The notes: generated from the sequence alone by a model not told the origin. A stretch of 64,000 bases of DNA from Chlorocebus sabaeus (GCF_047675955.1 NC_132911.1:23768565-23832564); one strand, 5' to 3'; shown: positions 11,850 to 29,109, numbered from the stretch's first letter. Numbers and translations: made by a program.

Positions 11850-12590
11850 AATTCAACAGAAGTCCAATAACCATTGCAAAAATAGTCAAAGTATATGAAC
11901 ACAAAGCTTATGGAAAAGGATATACAGATGACTTCTAACATTATTAAAACTCAGTCTCATTTATGATAAAAGAAAATTAAAATTCCAATGAAATATTATT
12001 TTTTCCTGTTGGCAGAGGTCAAAATTTATGCGCACACTGTGCTTATGAGAGCAAGAAAATACACACATTCTTGCATTTGTGATAAACTTTTAAATCAGTA
12101 AAATCTATATAGAGAAAAAAATATATATCTACATATATAACATGCATGTATACTTTCAACCATAATTCCACTTCTAAGAATTAGCTTATACTCTCATATG
12201 GAATAAAAGTGGTTATATACAAGGTTCTTATTGCAGTGTATTTTATTTGTAAAAGAAAAAGATTGAACACATTTTAAATTAGCAAATAATGAATAGCTGA
12301 CAGTATGTACATGTCTTGGAATAGTAAGCCACACTAAGAATATTGATAATTCTTTATATATGCAGAGAGAATGACCTCCAAAAAAAGTAAAGAAAATGGT
12401 ACACAAGATGACGTATTGCATGGCTACATATGTATGGGAAGAAACCCACATGAGTGTGCCTAGAATATTTCTGGAAGAATACATAAGAAATTGACAATGA
12501 GGGTGGCCTCTAGTGGGGCTTCAGGGATAGACAGTGACTTATTTTTCATAGTATGCTCTCTTGTACTTTAAAATCTGCATCACATGCATT
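11850..12590 (+). mobile_element. L1M 3' end
   Basis: L1 ORF2-end blocks in order: 'gaaaattaaaattccaatga', 'cataattccacttctaagaa', 'ttcttattgcagtgtatttt', 'aaataatgaatagctgacag', then the 3' UTR 'atatgtatgggaagaaaccc' and a 'tagtatgctctcttgtactt' tail. A purine-rich run follows at 12600-12695. Confidence 0.7.
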
Positions 12591-12599
12591 TATTACCTA

Positions 12600-12695
12600 G
12601 TCAAGGACGGAAAAGAAGGGAAAGGCGGAGAAGGAGGAAAGCAGAAAGAAAATAACAAAGGAAGAAAGAAGAAGAGAAGGAAGAAGAAAAATAAA
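12600..12695 (+). repeat. Purine-rich (GGA/GAA) tract
   Basis: Nearly pure A/G over about 95 bp immediately after the L1M 3' end, consistent with an expanded L1 A-rich tail. Confidence 0.7.
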
Positions 12696-13089
12696 TTAGG
12701 GAAATTGATGCGTAAACTGAATTTCTGCCCTACACGGGATCAAGAGCTGAGCATTGGAATCCACGTGGAGTAAAGAAATGTACTTGCAACCATATCACAC
12801 TCTGATCCTCAAAGTGTGCTACCTCCTCACATCCTCAGACACACCGTGGCTTAGCAAAGGCACACATATCAGCATTATGACATCTTTTCTCACTTATAGA
12901 ATAGAAAAATAACATTTTCCTTATGAATTCCTAATCATAAACTTGTCTTTATTTGCATTTGAAGACTACTTTGTATTAGGTATTCTAAGGCCAAGAAGGT
13001 AAGACAAAAAGAGGTTTGGGGTAGGTAATATGATACATAGCAGAATCAAAAACCATTCTAGCAGCATACAACGTTAGCCTAAATTTCTT

Positions 13090-13430
13090 AAAGTCTTCAT
13101 TGATAAATCCCTTAGAATAATGACCCATGACCTAAAAATGGCCAAAGACACCATAAAACAAAATATCATGAATGAGAGATGAAAAGTTTAGGATTTCAAG
13201 AATGTCACATAACAGAGCTATTAAATAAGAATGTTTAAAACTATTAAACACATTTTTTCATAAAGGACTCAAAATCAAAAGATAACATAAAAACACTTGG
13301 CAGCATGTTAAAAGAAATCAAACAGAACTTCTAGATATAAAAATGGTTTTTGGAATTAAGTAAAAGGAGAGACATGGAAAGTATGAAAGCTGTTAAGAGT
13401 CATGAAGGAGATCGTATTTTCAGCAAGTAA
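13090..13430 (+). mobile_element. Possible HAL1/L1 5' region fragment
   Basis: The block 'agaaatcaaacagaacttct' followed by 'agatataaaaatggtttttg' resembles L1/HAL1 ORF1-proximal sequence. Flanks are too diverged to set boundaries. Confidence 0.35.
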
Positions 13431-13434
13431 CTTT

Positions 13435-14137
13435 TCCTTGCATCAACTAAAGAAGTTTAAAACACTGATCTGGAAGAATGTCAAATTATTATCCTGTCTA
13501 GAAGATATTTGCGGGGCCTCAGTAATAGTAAAAATGCAGGTCTATATAATGTATGTCTAAATATTTAAAATGTTTCAATCAAGCTAACAAATTATTGAAT
13601 GATTTATATCTTTCTTCCTTGACAGACATACCTTTATAACAATATAAGACTTTCATATGACCAAAAGAATAGCACAGTTAGCTAAATTACAAATGTGCAT
13701 GTTTGGATTAAGATGTTTGAATATATAATATACAAGAATATACACAATTTATGAATTATATAACACATTTATAAAATTATTTCTTTTTTCAAAAAATCAT
13801 TAGTTATATTCATAAAAATATTATTATATAATTTTGTTCCATCGACAGTAATGTCAGACAGCTCTCCTTTATTGTAGTTCTTCTATAATATAATTAAAAT
13901 TATTTCATTTTCAATAATTAATAGATTTGGGAATAATCTAAGAACTTTATATTACGTTTAGACTTTTTAATAAGGATGCCTATATTATTGTTGCAGAAAA
14001 ATGTTAAACATTTTAATTAAATCAAATGCATTGCTCTCACATAGTTTCACCATCTCTTAATGTGATATCTAGAATCCTACACTAATAAAAACAATTGTTA
14101 TATCCAGACATACATGAATACAAACTTCAGAATAATA
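13435..14137. other. AT-rich unassigned sequence
   Basis: Very AT-rich without a recognisable element or gene. Confidence 0.3.
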
Positions 14138-14627
14138 TATTAGTCAAGGTTCTCTAGAGAAACAGAACCAATAGGATATATATACATATATCTACACATA
14201 TACAGAAGAGGAGATTTTTGAAAATTGGATCACATGATTATGGAAGTTAAGACATCCTACAGTATGCAATCTACAAGCTGGAGAACTAAAAAAGCCAGTG
14301 GTGTAATTCTGTCTGAGGCCAAAGACCTGAGAACTTGGAGAGCCAAGACCCAGGTGTTGAGCCAAAAATCAATAGCTCTGATGTCTGAGGGCAGCAGAAG
14401 ATAAATGTCCTGGCATAAGAAGTGAGAGAGAATTTACTCTTTCTCTGCCATTTAGTTATTTTAAGGCCCTCAATAGATTGAATGATACCCACTTGTATTG
14501 GTGAAAAAGGAGCTTCCTTACTCAGTCTACTGACTTAAGTGTTAATCTCTTTTGGAAACACCCTCACAGGCACTCTCAGAAATAATGTTTACCAGCTGTC
14601 TGGGCATCCTTTAACTTGGTCAAGTGA
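14138..14627 (-). mobile_element. MLT2A LTR (ERVL), antisense
   Basis: On the + strand it reads 'ttagtcaaggttctctagag', 'aacagaaccaataggatata', 'ggagagccaagacccaggtg', 'ggccctcaatagattgaatg', then 'aataatgtttaccagctgtc', the antisense of the MLT2A start. The distal end (antisense of the first about 25 bp) is missing at the right boundary. Confidence 0.8.
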
Positions 14628-14654
14628 GAAATTGCTTGGTATTGCAAAATGTTG

Positions 14655-15027
14655 CTCAGAATAATAAGGTTTGGCTCTGTTTTCCCACCAAATCTCACCT
14701 TGAATTGTAATCTCCATAATTCCCATGTGTCAAGGGTGGGGCCAGGTGGAGGTAATTGGATCACGGGGCCAGTTTCCTCCATGCTGTTCTTGTGATAATG
14801 AGTTCTCGCAAGATCTGGTGGTTTTGTAAGTGTCTTGTATTTTCCTGTCTTGCACTCACTCCATCCTGCTGCCCTGTGAAGAAGGTGCTTATTTCTCCTT
14901 TGCCTTTCACCATGTTTGTAAGTTTCCTGAGGCCTCTTCAGCAATGCAGAACTGTGAGTAATTGAACCTCTTTCCTTTATAAGTTACCCAGTCTCAATTC
15001 ATAGCACTGTGAGAATGAACTAATACA
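14655..15027 (+). mobile_element. MST/THE1-type LTR (ERVL-MaLR)
   Basis: LTR order is clear: 'ggtttggctctgttttccca', 'cataattcccatgtgtcaag', 'cctccatgctgttcttgtga', 'ttgtaagtttcctgaggcct', 'ttgaacctctttcctttata' and the terminal 'gaatgaactaatacag'. It is a solo LTR; no internal MaLR sequence follows. It sits right next to the MLT2A remnant. Confidence 0.85.
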
Positions 15028-15029
15028 GT

Positions 15030-15717
15030 CACTTGGTTCAACTGTTGCTAACTAGGCTAACTGCTAGGTATCTTGGAACTATGAATTGAAATAAGAAGAT
15101 AAGCAAGAGAGTGGACTCAAGACACTACTTGGAAATGTATTGCGTTACCCAAGAATCTCTTGTATTCATCCTTTCAGAAAAGATGGATTTGGCATGTTAG
15201 GTAAGTGTCCTGCTACCTCAAGTCTTCTATTGCTCAGATCCTCTTTGCATTTCAAAGCACCATCCATCTTTCACACTGGCTGTCACACAACCCACAAAAT
15301 TTAATAACATTTCAAACTAATTGCTTTTTTTTTTTTTTGCAAGAATATAATCAAGAAGATTTATTGGGGCCTACGTGGTGCTAAGTTTAAGACTGTAAGT
15401 TAAATTGTACCAACATTGAGTACTGAATCCCAAGTGACGATACTTGCTAAACATGAGTGAGAGAGGGATGACAATATATATTAAATAGGAGAGAGAGAGA
15501 GGAAGGAAGGGAGGGAGAGAGAGGAAGAAAGGGAGGGAGGGAGCAAGGGAAGGAAAGTGTGTGTTGTGAGATGCAAAACCTCTAAGACATGAAATCCAAG
15601 ACGAGAGCTCCTCTTCTCTGAGTCTTTGAGTAGTGTTGCAGATTGGAGTTCTGGAAGGACAGAATAATAAGAATGAGAAAAACAATATTAAAGAGGTAGT
15701 GGGTAAAATTTTCTTTT
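15030..15717. other. Unassigned, with GA-rich tract 15490-15560
   Basis: No gene recognised. 15490-15560 is a nearly pure purine microsatellite (GA, GGAA, GGGA units). A T-run occurs at 15327-15339. Confidence 0.4.
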
Positions 15718-16373
15718 TACATTTTTTTTTCTTTAAGTTCAGGGGTACATGGGCAGGTTTGTTATATAGGTAAACTTGTGTCATGCATATTTGCTGTACA
15801 GATTGTTTCATTACCTAGGTATTGAGCCTAGTACCCATTAGTTATTTTTCCTGATCCTCTCCCTCCTCCCACCTTCCACCCTCTAGTAGGCTCCAGTGTC
15901 TGTTGTTCCTCTCTATGTGTCCACAAGTTCTCATTATGTAGCTTCCACTTATAAGTGAGAACTTGTAGTATTTGGTTTTCTGTTCCTGCATTAGTTTGCT
16001 AAGGATAATGATGTCCAGCTCCATCCATGTTGCTACGGAGAACATGATCTCACTCTTTTTTATGGCTACATAGTATTCCATAGTGTCTATTAACTACATT
16101 TCCTTCATCTAGTCTACTACTGATGGACATTTAGGTTGATTCCATGTCTTCAGTTTGTGGATAGTGCTGCGATGAACATATATGTGCATGTGTCTTTATG
16201 ATAGAACAATTTATATACTCAGTAATGTCATCATATATTTGGGTATATACGCAGTAATGGGATTGCTGGATCGAATGCTAGTTCTGTTTTTAGCTCTTTG
16301 AGGAATTACCACACTGTTTTCCACAATGGTTGAACTAATTTACACTCCCACCAACAGTGTATAAACATTCAAT
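15718..16373 (-). mobile_element. L1PB-type 3' end, 5'-truncated, antisense
   Basis: Starts in a T-rich head (antisense tail) and reads 'ttaagttcaggggtacatgg', 'gtgtctgttgttcctctcta', 'cttccacttataagtgagaa', 'tcctgcattagtttgctaag', 'gggtatatacgcagtaatgg', 'cactcccaccaacagtgtat', then stops abruptly near 16373. The ordered match is close enough that a primate-era element is likely. Confidence 0.88.
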
Positions 16374-16399
16374 GAATAGAATTTTTTCGAAATAAAAGA

Positions 16400-18540
<2,141 letters not shown>

Positions 18541-19078
18541 TTTACTTATTTTTAATTTAGAGGTGGGGCCATTTTATTTAAATATCTAAATGGAATCTTC
18601 AGTGTTTCACTTATTTCATGTGTTGAATTCATTTACACTGGGTCCTGTGTCAGTAATTTCTAGACTTCCTAGACAAGATATAAAAAGGATTCAAATCTAC
18701 TCAGTAACATTTATCCCTCTTCATGTGACAAGGATGAGAGAAACTTCTGCTTCTAGTATGGGAGCTACAGTAGGAAAAGAATTCCTCCTAATCCACTGGC
18801 AACAAGCACATTATACTGTAATTCAGGATAAAGACTACATACTTGAGAATATTCACATCCTGATTCCTGTAAACAAGGACTGACTCCTTTCAAAACCCAA
18901 CTATGGTTGAGAAGTACAGATTCACAGAGACAGGCATGGAAAGATGAAATAAGAAAATAGAACGGCTAGAAAACCTCGAAAAAGAGTATTAGTAACGGGA
19001 AGATAGTCCACAAATTGACATACTAACCTATCAGAAGATAGTCCAGAAATAAACTAAAAATCATGTTGTAGATAATAA
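18541..19078. other. Unassigned sequence
   Basis: A 97-codon forward open frame (18590-18883) has no recognisable domain or splice context and I do not call it a gene. L1-like fragments may be present after 18960. Confidence 0.3.
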
Positions 19079-19081
19079 GTG

Positions 19082-19215
19082 CTGGAAATACTGAGTACTT
19101 ACTATGTGCTTTCATGCTTTTAAGTCCTTTAGAAATACTCTCACTTAAGCATTAAATCAACCTTATAAAGTAGATGCTATTATTATCTTCCTCTTACAGA
19201 GGACAAATTGGGGCA
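19082..19215 (-). mobile_element. MIR fragment, antisense
   Basis: Antisense MIR tail and core: 'gagtacttactatgtgcttt', 'cttaagcattaaatcaacct', 'atgctattattatcttcctc', 'ttacagaggacaaattgggg'. Confidence 0.75.
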
Positions 19216-19685
19216 AAATTTTGAATAAATATGAATAGGTGGATTTAGGAAATAGTGATGGGATCATTGATTCACTTTCTTAAAAAAATATAGCTATATC
19301 TATAGTTTTACCCAAACATAAATTACAATGCATCAAATGTTTAAATGCAAAAGATGAAATCATGATAAAACTTTGAAAGCATAATAACAGAATACTGAAG
19401 ACTTTCTAGTGGAGATAAAGTTCATGGCTTTTTAAAATTACTAGACGATTCATAGTAAAGAATATTAAAGTGGCTAAAGTATGAGAAAAAGTCAAGATAA
19501 AGATTGTTTTGTTTTGTATGTGTATGTGTGTTTTAGGATGAAATAGACCTTTTCTTGAGAGGTAAAACCCATAGAGAAAGATGAAATTTGTAAAAATTTA
19601 TGAAACAAAAATATTTGAGAGACAAAGAAGAACATAAGCAGGAATTGGATTGGTTTTGAACTAGAAGACAGAACTCTCACATTCT
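19216..19685 (+). mobile_element. Probable L1M ORF2 remnant
   Basis: A block around 19330-19400 ('catcaaatgtttaaatgcaa' followed by 'gatgaaatcatgataaaact') resembles the L1 ORF2 'atcaaagacctaaatgtaag' region. It is highly diverged. Confidence 0.4.
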
Positions 19686-19698
19686 AAAGTGAATGAAG

Positions 19699-20009
<311 letters not shown>

Positions 20010-20052
20010 TTAAACTTTTGTGGTGACTTACAAATCATATATAAGGTTGGGT

Positions 20053-20055
20053 GTT

Positions 20056-20118
<63 letters not shown>

Positions 20119-20187
20119 CTCTTTCTCTTTCTCTTTCTTTCTCTCTTTCTCTCTTTCTCTCTTTCTTTCTTTCTTTCCTTTTTTTTC
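20053..20187 (+). repeat. TTTC microsatellite
   Basis: About 60 bp of uninterrupted TTTC units, followed by TCTC/TTTC variants and a T-run. The stretch is open in both orientations only because it is low complexity. Likely length-polymorphic. Confidence 0.97.
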
Positions 20188-21040
20188 TACCAATGCTTAA
20201 CTGAGAGAGGAGAGAAAACACCATAGAAGGGATTTGGAGTAAGAAGTTGTGGGTGCAGCAGAAGGAAGGGGAAGAAAAAGTTGAAATTTCTGGTGAAAGG
20301 GGAAAGGATTTCTTTTGGGGCCCAGCTTGGGTAGGATTAAGGGTTAACTGTGGACTGAGAGATTAGGAAAAAAATAGATGTTTCCTAAAACGTCATGGCA
20401 GTGCTAATGGAGACTAGAAGAAAGGTTCGAAACTGGAGAGTTAAAATGGGAGGAAATTGTGATGAAGTGAATGTGGGGCTTGAGGAGGGGAGGCATCTGG
20501 TATGACTTCCATGTTACTGTCTTTCTTGGACTACTCAGTACATTTATAAACTTAGGAGTATGGAAAGGGGAGCAGGACTAGGAGAAAAAGGATAAATTGA
20601 GTTGGAGACAAATTGAGTTTCAGGTGCATATGTTTGTCCAGATGACCACATTTAGTAGGCATCTGTGAAAGTGAATTACAGGTTCAGCAATATTTTAGCT
20701 CAACTTCCCCAGAAGCAGATGCTGAGACAAAATTCATGTACCTGTGACATTCAAGAGTTGCTTGTAGTTCTTTCAGTAAGAAAGGAGTCAGACAAGAGTA
20801 ACGTTTTGGTGACGTTTCAGGCTTCCCCAAAGCCAAACAGAACTCTGAGGAATGAATCACACCACAAAGCTGGTCCTGCTCAAAGCAAGATATCTAGGCT
20901 TTTATACCATTGCATCAGTCATTAGCTATGGTCTGCCCCAAGGGACCAACTTCCAGGCACTTAAGGCCCTTGGTTTATTTAGGCAAAGTGGCTCCAGTAG
21001 TCCAAGGAATGCCTTCTGAAGAAGGTTGCTGGAGCTAGCC
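20188..21040. other. Ancient repeat-like sequence, no gene
   Basis: Purine-rich blocks at 20200-20660 recall the unnamed mammalian repeat seen at 11.1-11.8 kb. A short open frame (20665-20925) has no recognisable product. Confidence 0.3.
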
Positions 21041-21043
21041 TTT

Positions 21044-21772
21044 AGGATCAGAGAAATGCAAATCAAAACCACAATGAGATACCATCTCATGCTAGAGTGG
21101 CTATTATGAAAAAGTAAAAAAGTAACAGATGCTGGTGAGGCTACAAAGTGAATGCTTATGCACTGTTAGTGGGAATGTAAATTAGTTCAGCCACTGTGGA
21201 AAGCAGTTCGAACATTTCTTGAAGAACTTAAAAACCGAGCTAACATTTAACCCACCAATCCTGTTACTGGGTATATACCCAAAGGAAAATAAATCATTTT
21301 GCCAAAAAGACACATGCACTTGTATTTTCATTGCAGTATTATTAATAATAGCAAACACATGGAATCAACCTAGATGCTCACCAGTGGTGTGGATTCAATA
21401 AAGAAAATGCAGTACGTATACAGTGTGGAATACTATGCCGTCATAAAAAAGAATGAAATCAAGTCCTATGCAGCAATATGAATGCAGCCGGAGATCATTA
21501 TCCTGAGTGAATTAATGCAAGGACAGAAAACCAAATACTGCACATTCTCACTTATAAGTGGGACCTACGCACTGGGTACTCATGAACATGAAGATGGGAA
21601 TAATAGACACTGGAGACTGCTAGAGGGTGGGGAGATGGAGGGAGGAAGGGCTACATATTGCGTACCATGCTCACTACCTTGGGATCACTCAGATCCCAAA
21701 CCTCATTATCACACGATATCCATGTAAGAAACCTGCACGTGTACCCCCTGAATCTGTGAAGAAGAGACACAC
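21044..21772 (+). mobile_element. L1MA/L1PB-type 3' end
   Basis: Sense L1 ORF2 end and 3' UTR: 'gaaatgcaaatcaaaaccac', 'gggaatgtaaattagttcag', 'ttactgggtatatacccaaa', 'ggaatactatgccgtcataa', 'cacattctcacttataagtg', 'agaaacctgcacgtgtaccc'. 5'-truncated, with frame-disrupting changes. Confidence 0.9.
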
Positions 21773-21775
21773 AAA

Positions 21776-23560
21776 ATAAGTGAAAGGGATCCAAATGTAT
21801 CTAGTCAGGACACTGAAGCATCTAGAGACAGATCTAATTCTAGGATTCACCAATCTGCTGGGGAAAATTCAGACAGGAAGTAGGTAAGTTCCTGAAGAGA
21901 GACAGTGCAAGAGGTCAAAATGATCCTTGGGAATTTCTGACATCCAAAAGGAAGAAAGGCTTATAAAGAAGCCTGACAATTGAAAAAAGCATCAAGAAAA
22001 ATGAGTAGCCAACCACGGAAATATCCTGGGGTGCAATCATGACTGGGTTTTACTTGTTTGTTTTATGATAGGATATTTCACACACACTGCTGTTTTCAAA
22101 GAGCCAATAGTGAGGTGACAGCAGAGAGTCCTGGTGAGTGGCACAGACGCGTCTCCTGGGAGAGTCCAGTCACCAGCCCAAGGGGGACCTTCCAGCTCTC
22201 TGCCTGCTTTCTATGGAGCCCCCCGAACCCAAGTCAAAAGAACCCTCACCACTGTGATGGATTTAGCCCTGTTTGAATAGCAGCAGCCTACATAAAGCTC
22301 ATCATCTTCTTGACCAAGTGCAGAGTGTTTTCAATCTGGCAATTCTGGCAACCCAGAAAGCAATAAGATAATAAAGCACAAGTTTTCTGAAGGGGCAAAG
22401 GAAATTGCCTTAGGGGCTGGAAAGAGCCTGGGGTAATATTTACACAAACAGAGGCTGAATCAGACTGTGCTGAGACCTTCTGGCTTAGCTCCCAAACAGG
22501 AAATAAAGGAAATGAAGCTGCATGCATTATGGTGACTCAGAAGCTAATCTTACTACCTACTTACCTAGAGAGAAAGAGCAAGACCAAGAGAGCAAGAGTG
22601 AGAGAGAGAGAGACTAAGGACTTACCTGGAAGGAAGAGAGGGGGACTACAAAGCTGGACTAGTGTAAGGAATCTGGTGGGAGTTCTTTCTCTATGCACAG
22701 GAAAAAGCCTTCTGGTGCTTTGAGAGGATAAACCTCCGCAATTCGTCTTTTCTTTTCAGGTCTAGCACTCACCATTTTTAAAGGGCAGAGTTAGTCAGGT
22801 CTGTTATCACTGTTATTGTTATACAATTAATTATTACTGAAATAATATATGCTTACTTGGGAAACATGATAAAATCCTAAACACGATTTTTGAAATATTC
22901 CATATTCTCATAATCAAATATTGCAGATATTTCGTGTGCATAAAAATATTAATCTAAAATGACATTGTGCTTTTTATGTTAACACATTTTTAAACATCAT
23001 TTTATGGCCATAGAACTTTGCTTTGCACAAATGTCACAAAGTGTATTCAACCCCTTGACTATTGTTTGATGTATTTTCTAGCCTCCTGTTTTTAGATTCA
23101 GAACAACAAATGGCTTTACCAAAAAGATAAGGTCCTAAGACCTACCAGATAGGTCTCAGATATTCTGCAGCGTGGTGGGGATCTACCGGCACTTGCATAT
23201 TCCAGGCATAGCCATTGATTGTATTTGGGGAAAATGCACCACTGGTAGATAGGATGAGAGTGCAACTGGAAACTACAAGAGAAAGAGCTGTATCCACACA
23301 TAATACCTCCAACCAAGTTAATGATGCAAAACTATTCTCTGGTTTTATGAGAGTATTGAAAAGCTAACTGTGCAGGTCTAATATGATAATTGCTAGTTGA
23401 AGCCCCTGTGAAATCTCAGAATCCTAGGGAATGTCTCCAGCAACACCACATACACTATGCCACCTCACCCCATTTCTAGATTAGGATAAGAAAGAAATGT
23501 GAAATATGCACCTCAGCCTGAAAGAAAATATGATAAAGCTAGAAACATAAGACGATGTAG
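21776..23560. other. Unassigned; short GA tract 22600-22615
   Basis: 22000-22280 is relatively GC-rich and may belong to the same unnamed ancient repeat as 20.2-20.7 kb. I see no gene; open frames up to 79 codons have no domains. Confidence 0.3.
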
Positions 23561-23564
23561 GCAA

Positions 23565-23692
23565 AATTTATATATATACAAAATATAAATATATAAAAAT
23601 ATAATTGTATTTATAAAATATATATTTCATATACATATATAAATGTATATATTTACATATTATATATAATAAAATATATATATATATTCCTG
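23565..23692 (+). repeat. AT-rich microsatellite
   Basis: Imperfect TA/TATATAA repeat of about 125 bp. Confidence 0.9.
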
Positions 23693-24387
23693 CCATTCTC
23701 TCTACTGCATGAATAGATGTTCTTCTGACATTCTTAACTTCTTTACATCCACTGCCTTTACATCCTAATTTACTCAGACTCCCTCTTGCCATGTCTATAC
23801 TTTGAGGTAAAATGGTTTCATATCAGTGAACTTGGATTTACTTAATAAAATTTCTTTATTTCCTTTATCTCACCTGTTCCTTCCATTTTTTTCATCCTGA
23901 TCTCCAGATAACCAGAGCTGTACTTTTTTTCCTCTGTTAATTCTTGTAACTCATGGCTGCCTCTGTTACCTCCTAAAGTTCTGGATCCCATCATCAGCCA
24001 TCCCACACCTTTTCCATGAACATCTTGCATTCTTATTTCCTTCCATACTCCACATATTAATTTACTTCTGATTCCTCGACTGCTATGTGTTGCCAAAAAC
24101 ATCTCAGATTTAGGATATCATGTTCTCTATACATTTATGCCTTCCCAGCTTCAATGTTGCACGGACAGCTGCCCAGTAATCCTTTTATTCACGTCTTATG
24201 GATTTCCTATGACATTATCCGTGCAGCTGCTATTCCAAAACTTTTCCATGCTCACTTGAACAATCCCTGCAGGTTGCTTACCCTGAACGATTCCCCTTTA
24301 TTATTTGCTAACAGAAACCCACTTTTATTCAGGTAGCACAATGCTTAGCCTGGAAGTAAAAATTATGATTGGTCTAAACCTGCTATA
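23693..24387. other. Unassigned pyrimidine-rich sequence
   Basis: No family or gene recognised. The last part (about 24350-24387) reads continuously into 25422 onward once the intervening L1 is removed. Confidence 0.3.
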
Positions 24388-24404
24388 CTAATCCCATTTT
24401 CTTT

Positions 24405-25404
24405 TTTAAAACATTTTACTTTAAGTTCTGGGATACATGTGCAGAACATGCAGGTTTGTTCCATAGGTATACGTGTGCCATGGTGGTTGGCTGCACCTAT
24501 TGACCCATCCTCTAAGTTCCCTGCCCTCACTCCCTACCCCCAAACAGGCCCAGGTGTGTGTTGTTCCCCTCTCTGTGTCCATGTGTTCTCATTGTTCAAC
24601 TCTCATGTATGAGTGAGAACATGTGGTGTTTGGTTTTCTGTTCCAGTATTGGGATTGCGGGGGCAAATGGTAAAATATTTGGTTCTAGATCCTTGAGGAA
24701 TCACCATACTGTCTTTGCTATACTATATGGTTGGACTTTATACAAAAATTAAATCAAGATGGATTAAAGACTTAAATGTACAAACCCAAACCCTAAAAAC
24801 CCTAGAAGAAAACCTAGGCAATACCATTCAGGACACAGGCATGGGCAAAGACTTCATGATGAAAATCCCAAAAGCAATTGTGACGAAAGCCAAAATTGAC
24901 AAATGGGATCTTGTTAAACTAAAGAGCTTCTGCACAGCGAAGGAAACTATCAGAGTGAACAGGAAACACTACAGAATGGGAGAAAAATTCTAGGCTTCTT
25001 ATTGAGATAACTAATTGCCTTTAAATTACTGTTAGCTGGGAGTTATGCTGTTTCTGGGCAAAAATTACCCTGTTGAATCCACTTCTTAATCTACCTATCT
25101 GACAAAGGTCTAATATCCAGAATTTACAAGGAACTTAAATTTACAAGAAAAAAAGCCCCATCAAAAAGTGGGCATAGGACATGCACAGACACTTCTCAGA
25201 AGACAATTACGCAGCCAACAAACACATGAAAAACTCCACTCATCATTAGAGAAATGCAAATCAAAACCACAATGAGATACCATCTCACACCAGTCAGAAT
25301 GGCATTAACAAGTCAAGAAACAACAGATTCTGGCAGGCTGTGGAGAAATAGGAACGCTTTTACACTGTTGGTGGGAATGTAAATTAGTTCAACCATTGTG
25401 GAAG
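24405..25404 (-). mobile_element. L1PA insertion with 5' inversion (twin priming) and internal patch
   Basis: A 17-bp target duplication 'ctaatcccattttcttt' flanks it (24388-24404 and 25405-25421). The left part (24405-24708) is antisense L1 3' end with a large internal deletion near 24643. The right part (24709-25404) is sense ORF2 sequence ending '...accattgtggaag'. The antisense part begins, in L1 orientation, with the next L1 bases (aagacag...), overlapping by AAG. That is the expected structure of a twin-primed insertion. The inverted segment carries a non-L1 patch at 24988-25089. Confidence 0.92.
24988..25089 (+). repeat. 102-bp patch copied from 25810-25915
   Basis: Within the inverted L1 segment, 102 bp from 'ttctaggc' to 'cacttcttaa' is identical to 25810-25915 except that 4 bases (AAGT) are absent from the patch. 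It replaces only a few L1 bases between 'gggagaaaaa' and 'ctatctgacaaagg'. Confidence 0.95.
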
Positions 25405-25421
25405 CTAATCCCATTTTCTTT

Positions 25422-25509
25422 GGTAGTTGCTGATGATGGAATAACCCCTGACCAGTTTTGGCTGCTGAGATTAAGGAGATAGTTGCTGGCAGCTTCTGAA
25501 AAAAGAGTG

Positions 25510-25543
<34 letters not shown>

Positions 25544-25998
25544 GCGTGTGTGTAAAGTATATATAATGTATTTATTATATATAACATTTTATATATATAA
25601 TGTCATATATATTTATATATAATATATATATAATGTGTTGATTTTTTCCCTTCTTTCTTGGCTTTTTGGTGATATCCTGTAAAATAGTGATGATTGACTC
25701 TTCAACCACATCTTGCCACTTTCAGGGAAAGGTGAAGGAAATTTCACAGATGACAATCCTGTATCCTTATATTTATAGAACATCCTTGCCCCATCCTGCA
25801 GCTGCTTACTTCTAGGCTTCTTATTAAGTGAGATAACTAATTGCCTTTAAATTACTGTTAGCTGGGAGTTATGCTGTTTCTGGGCAAAAATTACCCTGTT
25901 GAATCCACTTCTTAAGGCCCAACCCTTATCACTGCTTCCAATCTCAGCAGCTGACATCACCTCCGACTTGACTAACAAGCCCCAAACTATCCACACAG
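25422..25998. other. Flanking unique DNA with TG/TA microsatellites and patch donor
   Basis: Contains a TG run (25519-25543), an AT-rich run (25558-25636) and the donor of the L1 patch (25810-25915). The 5' part resembles an ancient repeat I cannot name. No gene seen. Confidence 0.5.
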
Positions 25999-26175
25999 CT
26001 GGGTGGATAGTGGCACATCTGGGTGTGCCACAGATGGCACAGCTGGGTCCTCTCTCATTCTATCCTGGGTCAATCCCATTCTATCTGGGTCACATCCCAT
26101 TTGATCCCACAGCTGTGTCATATCCCATTCTATCTGGGTGGATAGTGACACATCTGGGTGTGCCACAGATGGCAC
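25999..26175 (+). repeat. Duplicated hairpin-rich block, period 135 bp
   Basis: Two 42-bp copies (25999-26040 and 26134-26175) of a block containing 'catctgggtgtgccacagat'. Between them the motif 'cccattctatctgggt' also recurs. Each copy holds nested inverted repeats (GTGCCA...TGGCAC and CATCTG...CAGATG). Confidence 0.85.
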
Positions 26176-28943
<2,768 letters not shown>

Positions 28944-29109
28944 CAAATAACATTTTTTATAGAGGTAACAGGTAGGTCTCTTCTTTTTATACTAAATAAG
29001 TAGTTCATACCCTTTCCCCTAATTTTTTATCAATGACTCATTGTTTAAGTCTTTCAATCTACTTCCTTGTTATTTTAATTACTTCCTATGTAATAACAGG
29101 TTATTACTT

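Noticed and set aside
24558..24993. Forward open frames at 24558-24752 and 24715-24993
   Set aside because: They lie in the rearranged L1PA copy and represent truncated ORF2 or its antisense.
26011..26040. CRISPR-like short repeats in 25999-26175
   Set aside because: Only two copies of the main unit, in a mammalian context; a small minisatellite.
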